From NCBI GenBank assembly GCA_039111635.1, contig JBCAQO010000012.1, forward strand, positions 1-64,000: DNA of 64,000 nt, written 5' to 3'. The stretch comes from Heterobasidion occidentale (lineage: Eukaryota > Basidiomycota > Agaricomycetes > Russulales > Bondarzewiaceae). Below the pieces are notes generated by a model that was not told where the DNA came from, searched no databases, and saw only the letters and a list, made by a program, of their open reading frames with translations. Of the stretch, positions 43,580 through 51,600 are shown piece after piece. The translations under genes and the position numbers were made by a program. How positions within the stretch are numbered: position 1 is the first letter of the stretch; each line of letters begins with the position of its first letter.

Positions 43580-44956
43580 TTAGTATCCTCCGCCAATGTC
43601 TCCATAATCTCCGTACCCTTCGTCTGGTCTGTAGTAGGGGTCGGCGTCGTCGTAGTTATCGCCTTCGACCTCGTCCCAGGCGTCTAGTTCCGCTCGAGTC
43701 CAGGAAGTAGTTCGCTGAGTCAGGCGCTGGCGGATTGGAGCTCTCCTACCAATGTGCGGATGTGCTCCTTCAGCTCGATTATCTCGAGGACGGTTTGGAG
43801 TCGGCGAATCTCTTGGTCGAGCTCTTCTAGGACTGCTTCGCCTGGGCTGGAGGGTTGCCCTTGTTCTCTGGCTCCCTCGTCCCTCATTCCTCCTGTACCT
43901 TGGAGGATGCTCCTCATTGCTGCCTCCTGCGTCCTGCCCGGTGGATTGTCCTGCCGATATGGGAGGAAGGGCCTCTCGGTCTCTTCGTGCCTGTCGTTGG
44001 ACCGTAGCCCAGACGTATTCGGTCTGGGTGGTCGCGTCTCGACTGCTTGTAGCCGGTACCGCTCTGCTAGCTTCGCTCCATGGTTGGACGCGGAATGGGT
44101 CAGTCCGAACGGGACGGGCGTGACTTGAATGTCCTGTGTCGGTGCGCGAGATGAGGGCGGGTAGGAGCTCCAGATTGATGAAGGAGGAGAACTCGTCCGG
44201 ATGAATGAGTAGGGCGTAAGCCCCATTATTTCCTCGGGCATACCAGGAGGCGGCCCTGTGATCATCTGCGTAGGCCAGAAGCCTGACCTGGTCGCTCGCG
44301 TCAGCGAGGCGTCGGGGTATGTCGTCGCTCTCGCTTCCTGGTTGCCCTGCGAAGAAGTTAGCGAGCCTTTGTAAGGCCAGCGCTGTGGCCATCTGAATTA
44401 CCGCGGAGATGGTGGTGCGCTGGAGTAGTGCGTCTCCTAGCCCTTCCAACTCTCCGGGGTGCAGATCTCGACTACTGGTAGGGGATCCTCTGGTCCTGGC
44501 AGCTGATGTACCAGCCGTTGTTGGTTCTTGTATACCTGCCTCAACAGTTGTAGGCGATGCCAGGTTCGAAGGGTTTCCTGGTCTTCTTCCGCCTCTCGCC
44601 TCCTGTCTTGCGTCTCCTTGAGCCAACGCTGTCGTCGGTCGCGGAGGCGTTGACGGAGCATGCCTTCCTTCTGCTTGACGTCTTTCATCGTGCTCGTCAT
44701 GAGCTCTCTCAAGCCGTGGTGCGGCTCGGGGACCCGTTCGATCTTCGACGGTGAGCGCGGTTTGGTGGACACTGATTTGTACAGGAGCTCCTCCTGGTGT
44801 CGTTGGGCGGCTGCTTCGGCTAGGGCGTCCAGTGTCGGGGTTGGCCACGGCCAGAATGATGTCTGGCGAGGGGTTTCTTGAAGGGGAGGAGGTAGTTCCG
44901 TCATCGATGAGCATGGCACGTTCAGGGGAGTATTCCAGGGAGGAGTGGTTGGACAT
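43580..44956 (-). CDS. Extra ORF downstream of integrase, frame-broken
   Basis: The open frame 44956-43580 (458 codons) begins MSNHSSLEYSPERAMLIDDG. The protein-like character moves between two frames. After about 35 residues it passes to the frame of 44919-44437, with coiled-coil-type sequence (RELMTSTMKDVKQKEGML, EEDQETLRTWHRLQLLRQVY). It returns at about 44440 (TISAVIQMATALALQRLANF, EFSSFINLELLPALIS) and passes again near 43950 to the frame ending at 43720 (LDQEIRRLQTVLEIIELKEH). About three frame changes are needed, as in pol. There is no signal peptide, membrane segment or zinc finger, so it does not look like an envelope gene. It may be an element-specific accessory protein of unknown role. 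Confidence 0.55.
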   Translation of the reverse strand: MSNHSSLEYSPERAMLIDDGTTSSPSRNPSPDIILAVANPDTGRPSRSSRPTTPGGAPVQISVHQTALTVEDRTGPRAAPRLERAHDEHDERRQAEGRHAPSTPPRPTTALAQGDARQEARGGRRPGNPSNLASPTTVEAGIQEPTTAGTSAARTRGSPTSSRDLHPGELEGLGDALLQRTTISAVIQMATALALQRLANFFAGQPGSESDDIPRRLADASDQVRLLAYADDHRAASWYARGNNGAYALLIHPDEFSSFINLELLPALISRTDTGHSSHARPVRTDPFRVQPWSEASRAVPATSSRDATTQTEYVWATVQRQARRDREALPPISAGQSTGQDAGGSNEEHPPRYRRNEGRGSQRTRATLQPRRSSPRRARPRDSPTPNRPRDNRAEGAHPHIGRRAPIRQRLTQRTTSWTRAELDAWDEVEGDNYDDADPYYRPDEGYGDYGDIGGGY

Positions 44957-45002
44957 GTGCTGGGGAGGATTCTTGCTTGAAAGAGGGGGAATGCCTCCCT
45001 TT

Positions 45003-46214
45003 TTATATCTTTCTAAAGCCTAATCGCCGCTGGTCGGGGCTTGTCTGGGTAGCTTTCGTGGAATTCACGAAGCGCCTCGTCGGCCGTATTTTGAGGAGGG
45101 CAAAGGGTTCCCAAGTGTTATCGGCCTCGGAGTATCCGACCCACTTGACAAGGTACTTGGTCCCTCGTCCCTGGCGTCTTGAATCTAGAATGGCCTCCAC
45201 TTCGTAGTGCTCTTCTTCGTTCAGGATCTCTGGGGCAGGTCTGGGGAAGTTCCTTCCGTGGGCCTCTGTCTCGTGATATTTCGTGAGTATGGAGGCATGA
45301 AACACTGGGTGTATCTTCCATGTTTCGGGTATTTCCAACCGATAAGCCAGAGGACCGATTCTTTCAGCCACTGAAAAGGGGCCATAGCGTCTAGGTGCCA
45401 GCTTGAATTTCGGATGAGTCGTCCGAATATGGGTTCCTTCTAACCAAACTTGGGTTCCTACTTCCCATTGCGGAAGTTTCCTGTGTAGGTCCCGGTCCTT
45501 GGCGTGCTGCGCTGCTATTTGTAGACTTGCGGCCGCATCCTCTTGGACTTCTTTGATTAGTCGCAAACGTTCAGTTACTGCGGGCACCTTGGTCTCCAGA
45601 GCTGAGTCGACCGAATATGGTGGGTTGAACCCGTAAAGGACTTCAAACGGCGACTTCCCAGTGGCGGAGTGTCTTCGGGTGTTGTGGGAGAATTCTGCGA
45701 AGGGGATCAAGTCTACCCAGTTATCTTGATGGTAGTTGCAGAAAACTCGCAGGAATTGCTCGATCTCTTGGTTTACCCGTTCTGTTTCTCCGTCCGTTTG
45801 GGGGTGATAGGCCGTGCTGAGGGCAGGGGTGATTCCCATTCCTTTCCATAGTTCCCTTGTGAACTTTGCCGCAAATTGAGGACCTCTGTCGGACACCACT
45901 TTGGTTGGCAAACCATATCGTTTGAACACATTGTCCTGGAAGAGCGTCGTGGTTTCTTCGGCCGTGATTGTCTTCTTGCACGGAGTTATGACTATTCCTT
46001 TTGACAGACCCTGATCGACTACCACATTGATCGAGTCGTAGCCTCTGCTTTCTGGGAGGTCTGTTACGAAGTCGGTAGAGATAAAGCGCCAAGGGGCATT
46101 TGTGGTTTCCAACGGTTGGATCGGTGGATGGGTCCTATGGGGAAGGTTCTTGGTAGATTGGCAGACTGCACATCCATCCACATATGCGTGTACGAATTTG
46201 GTCATGCTGACCAC
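45003..46214 (-). CDS. Gypsy integrase with chromodomain
   Basis: This 403-codon frame covers the end of the zinc-binding HHCC region (GCAVCQ), the catalytic core with its three acidic residues (STDFVTDLPES, VVSDRGPQFAAKF, the E in NQEIEQFLR) and a GPY/F-type region (RRYGPFSVAERIGPLAYRLE). A C-terminal chromodomain follows (HYEVEAILDSRR, KYLVKWVGYSEADNTWEPF). Integrase inserts the cDNA; the chromodomain of chromoviruses is known to guide insertion to particular chromatin. The first histidines of the HHCC motif lie in the neighbouring frame (GHPGRAKT, ending at 46202), so one base is missing at about 46205. The rest is intact. Confidence 0.93.
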   Translation of the reverse strand: MVSMTKFVHAYVDGCAVCQSTKNLPHRTHPPIQPLETTNAPWRFISTDFVTDLPESRGYDSINVVVDQGLSKGIVITPCKKTITAEETTTLFQDNVFKRYGLPTKVVSDRGPQFAAKFTRELWKGMGITPALSTAYHPQTDGETERVNQEIEQFLRVFCNYHQDNWVDLIPFAEFSHNTRRHSATGKSPFEVLYGFNPPYSVDSALETKVPAVTERLRLIKEVQEDAAASLQIAAQHAKDRDLHRKLPQWEVGTQVWLEGTHIRTTHPKFKLAPRRYGPFSVAERIGPLAYRLEIPETWKIHPVFHASILTKYHETEAHGRNFPRPAPEILNEEEHYEVEAILDSRRQGRGTKYLVKWVGYSEADNTWEPFALLKIRPTRRFVNSTKATQTSPDQRRLGFRKI

Positions 46215-47086
46215 CAGTAATGGCGTTGGACCAATTCTAAGGTCTTTGCTCGGCCCGGGTGTCCTGTAGCCATAGTGTCATGGTGCGTTTTGACAATCAT
46301 TCGTCGAAGGAGGTCGTCCCTTGGGACGCATATGTAACCGTCGCGCCTTGTGATGCCCTCTTCATGTGTCCATTTTCCTAGGTCGCCCTTCATTGCATTT
46401 GGACCTTTTTCCAGCAGTTTCTTGAGGGCGACATCAACCAGCAAATCGTGTTCCGAGCGCGAGTGTCGAATAAGGGAGAGGATGTCCGAGGATACGAGTT
46501 CCGTTGCTTTGACGTGTATGCCTTCGCTTGGCTCTACTAGAGTTTCGCTGGACTCGGTGAAAAGTCTGGACGGGAGTAGAGTCTGTGCCTTGTTATCAGA
46601 TTCCACCCCCTCACTAAGGTCTGGACGCCTGGACAGAGCATCCGCATGATTAGTAGTTCCAGCTTTGTAACTGAGCTGGAAGTCAAATCGGGACAAAAAC
46701 AGACTCCAGCGCGCTTGTCGCCTTGACAGGTCGCGCGCCGTTTTAAAGTGTTCGAGGTTTTTATGGTCCGTCCAGACTTCAAAGGGGTGTCGAGCGCCTT
46801 CGAGGTAGTGTTTCCAGTGTTCCAGTGCCTTGATGATGGCGAGGAGTTCGCGATCATGCACGTCGTAATTTCGTTCGGCCGGTGAGAACGATCCTGAGAG
46901 GTATGCAACAGGGTGCCAGTCATTATCAGGTCCTTCCTGTAAGAGGACTGCACCATATGCTGCGAGGGAAGCGTCGGTAACAAGCCGGTAAGGGCGCATC
47001 GGGTCAGGGTACAACAGGACGGGTCGGCTGGTGAAGTTTTCTTCAGTCGATCGAACGCCTGTTGGCACTCCGTGGTCCAGTCCCAT
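46202..47086 (-). CDS. Gypsy RNase H and integrase zinc-binding start
   Basis: Contains RNase H signatures: LVTDASLAAYGAVLLQ, the RNYDVHDRELLAI acidic segment, VWTDHKNLEHF, then the connecting LSRRPDLS segment and the histidines of the integrase zinc domain. It joins the upstream reverse transcriptase only if one base is removed from the AAAA run near 47060. It ends in WWSA and stop, where the integrase should continue. It degrades the RNA strand during reverse transcription. Confidence 0.9.
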   Translation of the reverse strand: MGLDHGVPTGVRSTEENFTSRPVLLYPDPMRPYRLVTDASLAAYGAVLLQEGPDNDWHPVAYLSGSFSPAERNYDVHDRELLAIIKALEHWKHYLEGARHPFEVWTDHKNLEHFKTARDLSRRQARWSLFLSRFDFQLSYKAGTTNHADALSRRPDLSEGVESDNKAQTLLPSRLFTESSETLVEPSEGIHVKATELVSSDILSLIRHSRSEHDLLVDVALKKLLEKGPNAMKGDLGKWTHEEGITRRDGYICVPRDDLLRRMIVKTHHDTMATGHPGRAKTLELVQRHYWWSA

Positions 47087-48037
47087 TTCACATCCTTCTT
47101 TGTGAGGTCATGCAGGGGCCGAGCGATCAGAGAGAATTTATCAATGAATCGTCGGTAGAAGTTCCCTAAGCCTAAGAAAGAGCGGATGTCGCGAACTGTG
47201 CGGGGAGTGGGCCATTCCTGGATAGCTTCAATCTTCGAGTCTTCCATAGCGACGTGGTCTTTTGAGATCGTATATCCAAGGTAGTTCAGCTTTTCCTTGT
47301 GGAATTCGCACTTCTCTGGTTTGAGGTAGAGATCGTTGTCGCGCAGGATTTGGAGGACTCGCCGAAGAATCACAATGTGTTCCGCTGTGGTCTTCGTGAA
47401 GATGAGGATGTCGTCCATATATACCGTTATCTTCCGGGCCAGGATGAGTTCTTGGAAGATCATATTCATCATGGCTTGGAAGGTTCCTGGGGAGTTACAG
47501 AGCCCAAAGAACATCACCGTGGGTTCGAAAAGTCCCAAGGGAGTGACGAAGGCCGCCTTGGATTCGTCTCCCTTCTTGATGCGCACGTTGTTATATCCCC
47601 ACCGAACGTCGAGCTTTGAGAACACTGTTGCGCCTTTAATGATCCAATAGTTCTTGGATTAATGGCAGGGGGGTGACATCTCGAATAGTGTGTTCGTTAA
47701 GGTGGCGATAGTCTTGTACCGGACGGAGCTTCCCATCTTTCTTGCCTATGAAAAAGAAAGAGGCCGCGCTATGTGCTGTTGACCGACGTATTGTTCCTCT
47801 GGAAAGGTGCTCTTTGACGAATTTCCCTAGCTCGTCATGCTTTTCCGGGCTCAAGGGAAATATCCGCGGGGCCTGGGGTACAAAAGACGGTTTGAGGTTT
47901 ATCGCATGGTCCCATACTGTATGTTGGGGAAGCCTCTGTGACGTCGTTCGCTGAAGATGTCGAGGTAAGAATGATATTCTGTCGGCACCCGACCCTTTAA
48001 TCGGTGGTGTCGATTTCTTCCTCCAGGTCTTCGTCAA
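46990..48037 (-). CDS. Gypsy reverse transcriptase, frame-broken
   Basis: The N-terminal part (48037-47636) has WDHAINLKPSFVPQ and KKDGKLRPVQDYRHLN. The C-terminal part (47625 onward) has FSKLDVRWGYNNVRI, the catalytic YMDD in KITVYMDDILIF, and LGLGNFYRRFI. The frame is lost at four places: near 47995, near 47950 (EYHSYLDIFSE reads in the third frame), at 47636 (QELLDH, stop, then KGATVFSKLD in another frame) and near 47060. All catalytic residues are present in pieces, but no single frame encodes the enzyme. Confidence 0.9.
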
Positions 48038-48860
48038 AGCTTGCGAACCCCGAGGGTTCTGGGGCTACCTTCCTAATGACGGGTTCTCCTGCGCTATCCA
48101 TTGCGGAGGAGTCAGACGGTGTTTGCGCTTCTTCAGCGACTTTTCCTGAAGCTTCGCCCTGGGCCGCTTTCTGCTGAGCTTGCCGGCGTTCCTTCCTTTC
48201 GGCTACTTGTTCTTCGAGCCATTCCCGAGCTTTGCGTTGTCGGGATTTGTGCTCGAGTAGTTCCATGAACCGAATTTTCCATTCCTTCGTGGGTACTTGG
48301 CTCCATTGTTCTTTAGTCCACGTCCATGAAGGTCCTACCGGTTCTGAGACAAGATGCGGTTTCATCCGTTGAGGAACCTTGTCACCGCGTAGTTTCGCTA
48401 GCCATGCCTTCTTGGTAGGCTCTTCCCTTGCCTTGGTCAATCCATATGGTTGTTGGCAATCTCTGGGGCAACGATCAAAGTATACTTCACGGCGCCTCCA
48501 CCCGATGGAGGGGTCGTGGTACTTCAGCCAATCCGTTCCTAGGAGCATGTCGTCTTTCCCTAGATTGGTGATGAACATTTGGACGCGTTCAGTGTGAGTT
48601 CTCCCCCGTCTATCCTTGACGGTGAGATTCGCGTCCAGGCCTCGTCGAATGAGGCCTGCCTTGTTGATGGTGTCATCGACGTTGCGAACGCGGATGGGGC
48701 GGTTTAAAGGATAAGTGGGAAGGTTGTGCTTCTGTACCCACCCCTCATTTACCAAAATCCCTTCGCATGCTGAGTCGATGGCGGCTCTGGCTCCAGCGCT
48801 TCTTCCTCGAGTTGTTAATCGCACGTCAAGTCGAATGGGGGTAATAATGTGACTGTTCAT
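47997..48860 (-). CDS. Gypsy aspartic protease region
   Basis: A 287-codon frame. The retropepsin active site is recognisable as AAIDSACEGILVNEGWV, and the partner motif as MLLGTDWLKYHDPSIGW. The usual D-S/T-G-A triad neighbourhood reads D-S-A-C here, so the conserved glycine is missing. The C-terminal 100 residues are charged and Gln/Glu-rich and lead to reverse transcriptase. The protease would cut the Gag-Pol polyprotein; with this change it may be weak or inactive. Confidence 0.8.
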   Translation of the reverse strand: MNSHIITPIRLDVRLTTRGRSAGARAAIDSACEGILVNEGWVQKHNLPTYPLNRPIRVRNVDDTINKAGLIRRGLDANLTVKDRRGRTHTERVQMFITNLGKDDMLLGTDWLKYHDPSIGWRRREVYFDRCPRDCQQPYGLTKAREEPTKKAWLAKLRGDKVPQRMKPHLVSEPVGPSWTWTKEQWSQVPTKEWKIRFMELLEHKSRQRKAREWLEEQVAERKERRQAQQKAAQGEASGKVAEEAQTPSDSSAMDSAGEPVIRKVAPEPSGFASFDEDLEEEIDTTD

Positions 48861-48937
48861 TGCTCCGATTCGAATATATGACGGGGAATCATACTCGAGT
48901 TTCCTTGACCCTCTCTCTTCGGCTGGTGAAGGAGAGG

Positions 48938-50152
48938 TCAGGAAAAATCCTCTGCCAGATCCACCAACATCTGCCTTTGCTCGGCCTTCCCTACTCCTTG
49001 GAAGAGTGCTCGGACGCCATTAATATCACTGATGGGTCCGTTGCTTCGTCGTCCGTTAGGCGGTACGTAGCGCTCTCCATCGCTCTGGCGTGATCCTCCC
49101 CTTCTCGCGGAAAGGTCCTCACGTTCCACCGAATTACCAGGTTGTGATACCCGACGGTGGTGGCCATGAGAACTCCCCTCCTCCAATCCTCGATGTAGTC
49201 GCGCATCGTTTCCCACCGGGGATTCTTGCTCGTCTTCATCCTCCATGTCTGCAGCGCGAGTTCGTCTACCTCCTCTGCCCACCGACTTGCGCGAATTTCC
49301 TCGAGACGGGGGAACGCCTCTACGAGGGGAAGGACAATCAGCTATCCCGTGCCCTGGTTTTCCGCAATTGTAGCAGGAGAAGGGAGCAGGTCTCTTGCCA
49401 TCGTATACACGCTTGTTCCGATTGGCGTCTCTTTTGCGAGAGGCGTCAATGTCCATGTCAACCACCTGGTTGTTCATTCTTCGAGGAGCGGTGGTAGAGT
49501 TATAACGGCGAGCTGGTTGGAGGTGAAAGCGATTGAGGAAGTCGCTTCGGAATGAGGTGGAGTTGGCTAGGATCGCCTTTTGAGCACTTCGGGCTCTCAA
49601 GCGTCCGTCTATTTCACAGGCAGTGTTGACCCAATCTTGGATCGTGTCCTTCGGCGGAGTTTCTTTGTCATAGATCTTGTCCATGACCCTCGGGTCAAGC
49701 CCTCTCTGGAAATAAGGAACTTGTTCCCTGTCGGTGATGTCGGCGTCGGCGGCAATAAGGATGAATTGGTTTGAATATTCATCCACCGTCATCTTCCCCT
49801 GAGAGAAAGACATGAGGGCGCTTCGGGCCTTGTCCGTAAGGTTCGTTTCCTTGAACTGGAGTTTAAACCTGACAAGGAAGTCGTCCCAAGTTCCTACGGT
49901 CTTGGGCGGGGTCGCCCCTACTGTCTTCTTTAGGAAGCTCTCTGCCCATACGCCGGCCGTCCCGTATCTCATGCACGAGAGAGCGAGAGAGACTTTGTCT
50001 GAATCCGTCTTGTATCGGTCTGGTTCTGCTGTGAAAAGGAGGAGGCAATTCATGATGAATTTCTGTGATTGTGTTCGGTCCCCTTCGAAGTTATCAGGGA
50101 GCTTGAGCTTGCCCCTTCCCGATGAGACGGGGGGGTCTGTAGGGTTTGACAT
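48938..50152 (-). CDS. gag: Gypsy Gag with CCHC zinc knuckle
   Basis: A 404-codon frame with the retrotransposon Gag capsid domain (LKLPDNFEGDRTQSQKF through WDDFLVRFKLQF to VDEYSNQFILIAADADI) and one zinc knuckle CYNCGKPGHGIADC (CX2CX4HX4C), followed by an Arg-rich tail. It forms the particle and binds genomic RNA. Upstream of this ATG the same frame stays open for about 150 codons back to the primer-binding region and looks coding (YYSDTNRPAPPNFDN, then acidic EEEEGTSESESSD) but has no ATG. The true start could therefore be a non-AUG codon or a lost ATG. This frame and the protease frame are separated by a stop and 77 bp. Confidence 0.93.
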   Translation of the reverse strand: MSNPTDPPVSSGRGKLKLPDNFEGDRTQSQKFIMNCLLLFTAEPDRYKTDSDKVSLALSCMRYGTAGVWAESFLKKTVGATPPKTVGTWDDFLVRFKLQFKETNLTDKARSALMSFSQGKMTVDEYSNQFILIAADADITDREQVPYFQRGLDPRVMDKIYDKETPPKDTIQDWVNTACEIDGRLRARSAQKAILANSTSFRSDFLNRFHLQPARRYNSTTAPRRMNNQVVDMDIDASRKRDANRNKRVYDGKRPAPFSCYNCGKPGHGIADCPSPRRGVPPSRGNSRKSVGRGGRRTRAADMEDEDEQESPVGNDARLHRGLEEGSSHGHHRRVSQPGNSVEREDLSARRGGSRQSDGERYVPPNGRRSNGPISDINGVRALFQGVGKAEQRQMLVDLAEDFS

Positions 50153-50608
50153 AATGTTTCGGGTGTTGATCGGTGTTTGAATATCCGAGGATTCGGACTC
50201 GGATGTTCCTTCTTCTTCCTCCGATGTGTCCGGGATTTCCGGTTCGGGGTTCCTGTACTGGGGTGGTTCTACCCAGTCTTCTGCTGTTTCGTCCCAAGCC
50301 CACTCAGCTTCTGTTCCGTCTTCTCTTGTGAAGAAGTATCGTCCTTCTCGGTACGAGCAGTTATCAAAGTTTGGGGGTGCTGGCCGATTGGTGTCGGAGT
50401 AATACCAGCGGTTTTCTCTTTGATGGATAGACGATTTTTGTCGAAGTTGGTTATGGGTTCGTCTAGTGCCTGGTGGAAATCCTAGGCCTAGGTCTTGCTC
50501 CAGGGTGTGTGAAGTAACTCTCTTCGGTGGGGGTCTATGCCACCGATGAGGGTTGTGAGAAAGAGTGTGGCAGCAAGCAGAGTGTGGTGCAAGGTAGGGG
50601 CAAAAGCG

Positions 50609-50618
50609 AGTCTATTCT
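50609..50618 (-). other. Putative self-primer binding site
   Basis: Two bases inside the 5' LTR, the element-sense sequence is AGAATAGACT. This is the exact reverse complement of AGTCTATTCT inside the LTR (50858 down to 50849). No tRNA-like TGG start is present at this position. Confidence 0.6.
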
Positions 50619-50620
50619 AG

Positions 50621-51271
50621 TGTTACGAACTGCTCGTTCAGTAACCCAAGAGTAACAGGTTCTTCCCTAGGTCGCACAATGGACTGAGTGGTGGACAGAG
50701 TCTCGACTGTATCAGGCGTTGATACAGGAGGGAATAATGATTGGCTCTAAGAATCCTGTATGTGTGGATACAGGGGAACGAAGAGGTTCGTATTCGAAGA
50801 TACGAATGAACGAAAGGTTCTACTGTAGGGGGACAGTAGTGAACGAAGAGAATAGACTGAAGATCCTCAGCCTATTCTATGGGCCTTATATACTGTATGG
50901 GGTATAGGGTAAGAGTCCGTGTGCTTCTCCAGGTTTCCATCCTAGGAGAGCTGTGGCCGCCGTCTTTCTCGTCGGCGCCTACTCTTGTACTTCTCCAGTC
51001 GCACTGATCCATCATGGTGCGACGAGGTGCTTACCCATAAGCCCTAAGCCCATGGCATGTGAATGCCTCCCTTATCACTGTGTGAACTTCGTGAGCCTCA
51101 TGTCCCTCTCATATAGCCTCTACCGATGTCTTGAAGAACCATCGGTCTTGTCGGCTCCTAAGGACATGCCGAATACCTTGATGTACGCTCCGTAGTGGAG
51201 CCGCCTAGCATGTGATGCTTGATCCATCGGTTAGACCGGCCGCGAAGGGCCCGATCGGTCAAGTCATAACA
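50621..51271 (-). repeat. 5' LTR of the Gypsy element
   Basis: 651 bp, identical to 40506-41156. In element sense it contains a TATA box and the predicted transcript start described separately. Confidence 0.98.
50849..50892 (-). promoter_or_regulatory. LTR promoter: TATA box and predicted transcript start
   Basis: In element sense, TATATAA (50892-50886) lies 34 bp upstream of AGTCTATTCT (starting at 50858), a normal TATA-to-start distance. The predicted start coincides with the sequence complementary to the primer-binding region, which supports both calls. The same arrangement is in the 3' LTR at 40734-40777. Confidence 0.6.
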
Positions 51272-51276
51272 ATCAC

Positions 51277-51352
51277 GAATCCCTCGTACATCCCGAATTG
51301 CGCACTCAAGTAGCCGCTGGTGCCTTCATCGGACGTACTTGGATTTGGCACG
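51277..51352 (+). pseudogene. Interrupted reading frame, right piece
   Basis: This continues the frame broken at 40505 and ends at TGA after IGRTWIWHVPQ. It shows the insertion was in a coding-like exon. The family is unknown. Confidence 0.4.
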
Positions 51353-51600
51353 TCCCTCAGTGACTCAGGAGCCTCCTGGCACATCACGTGCGAAGACCAG
51401 GTCTTAACAGAACCCTGACGAGGCCACGTACCATCTTTCACTGTATCATCAACTCGTTAAAGCCTGTCATGCTGAGCCATCTCTCCCTGAGTTGTTAGAT
51501 GAGCTCCGAGACACCGATCGGGACACACTTGATAGATTTGTCTCCGAGGTAACTTCCATACATTTTTGATAGTAGTTCTGAACTTGAGGATGGTCTACAG

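Larger units (their letters stand above)
40501..51276 (-). mobile_element. Chromodomain Ty3/Gypsy LTR retrotransposon, complete with target duplication
   Basis: ATCAC at 40501-40505 and 51272-51276 flanks two identical 651 bp LTRs with TG...CA ends. Reading the minus strand, the order is 5' LTR, primer site, gag with one zinc knuckle, protease, reverse transcriptase, RNase H, integrase with a C-terminal chromodomain, an extra ORF, a 2.4 kb non-coding region, polypurine tract and 3' LTR. This gene order is that of chromoviruses. Pol is broken by about five frame changes and is not translatable as it stands, although the identical LTRs indicate recent insertion. Confidence 0.97.

Noticed and set aside
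43580..44956. Envelope gene of the Gypsy element
   Set aside because: Position fits, but no signal peptide, transmembrane segment or fusion-type region is present.
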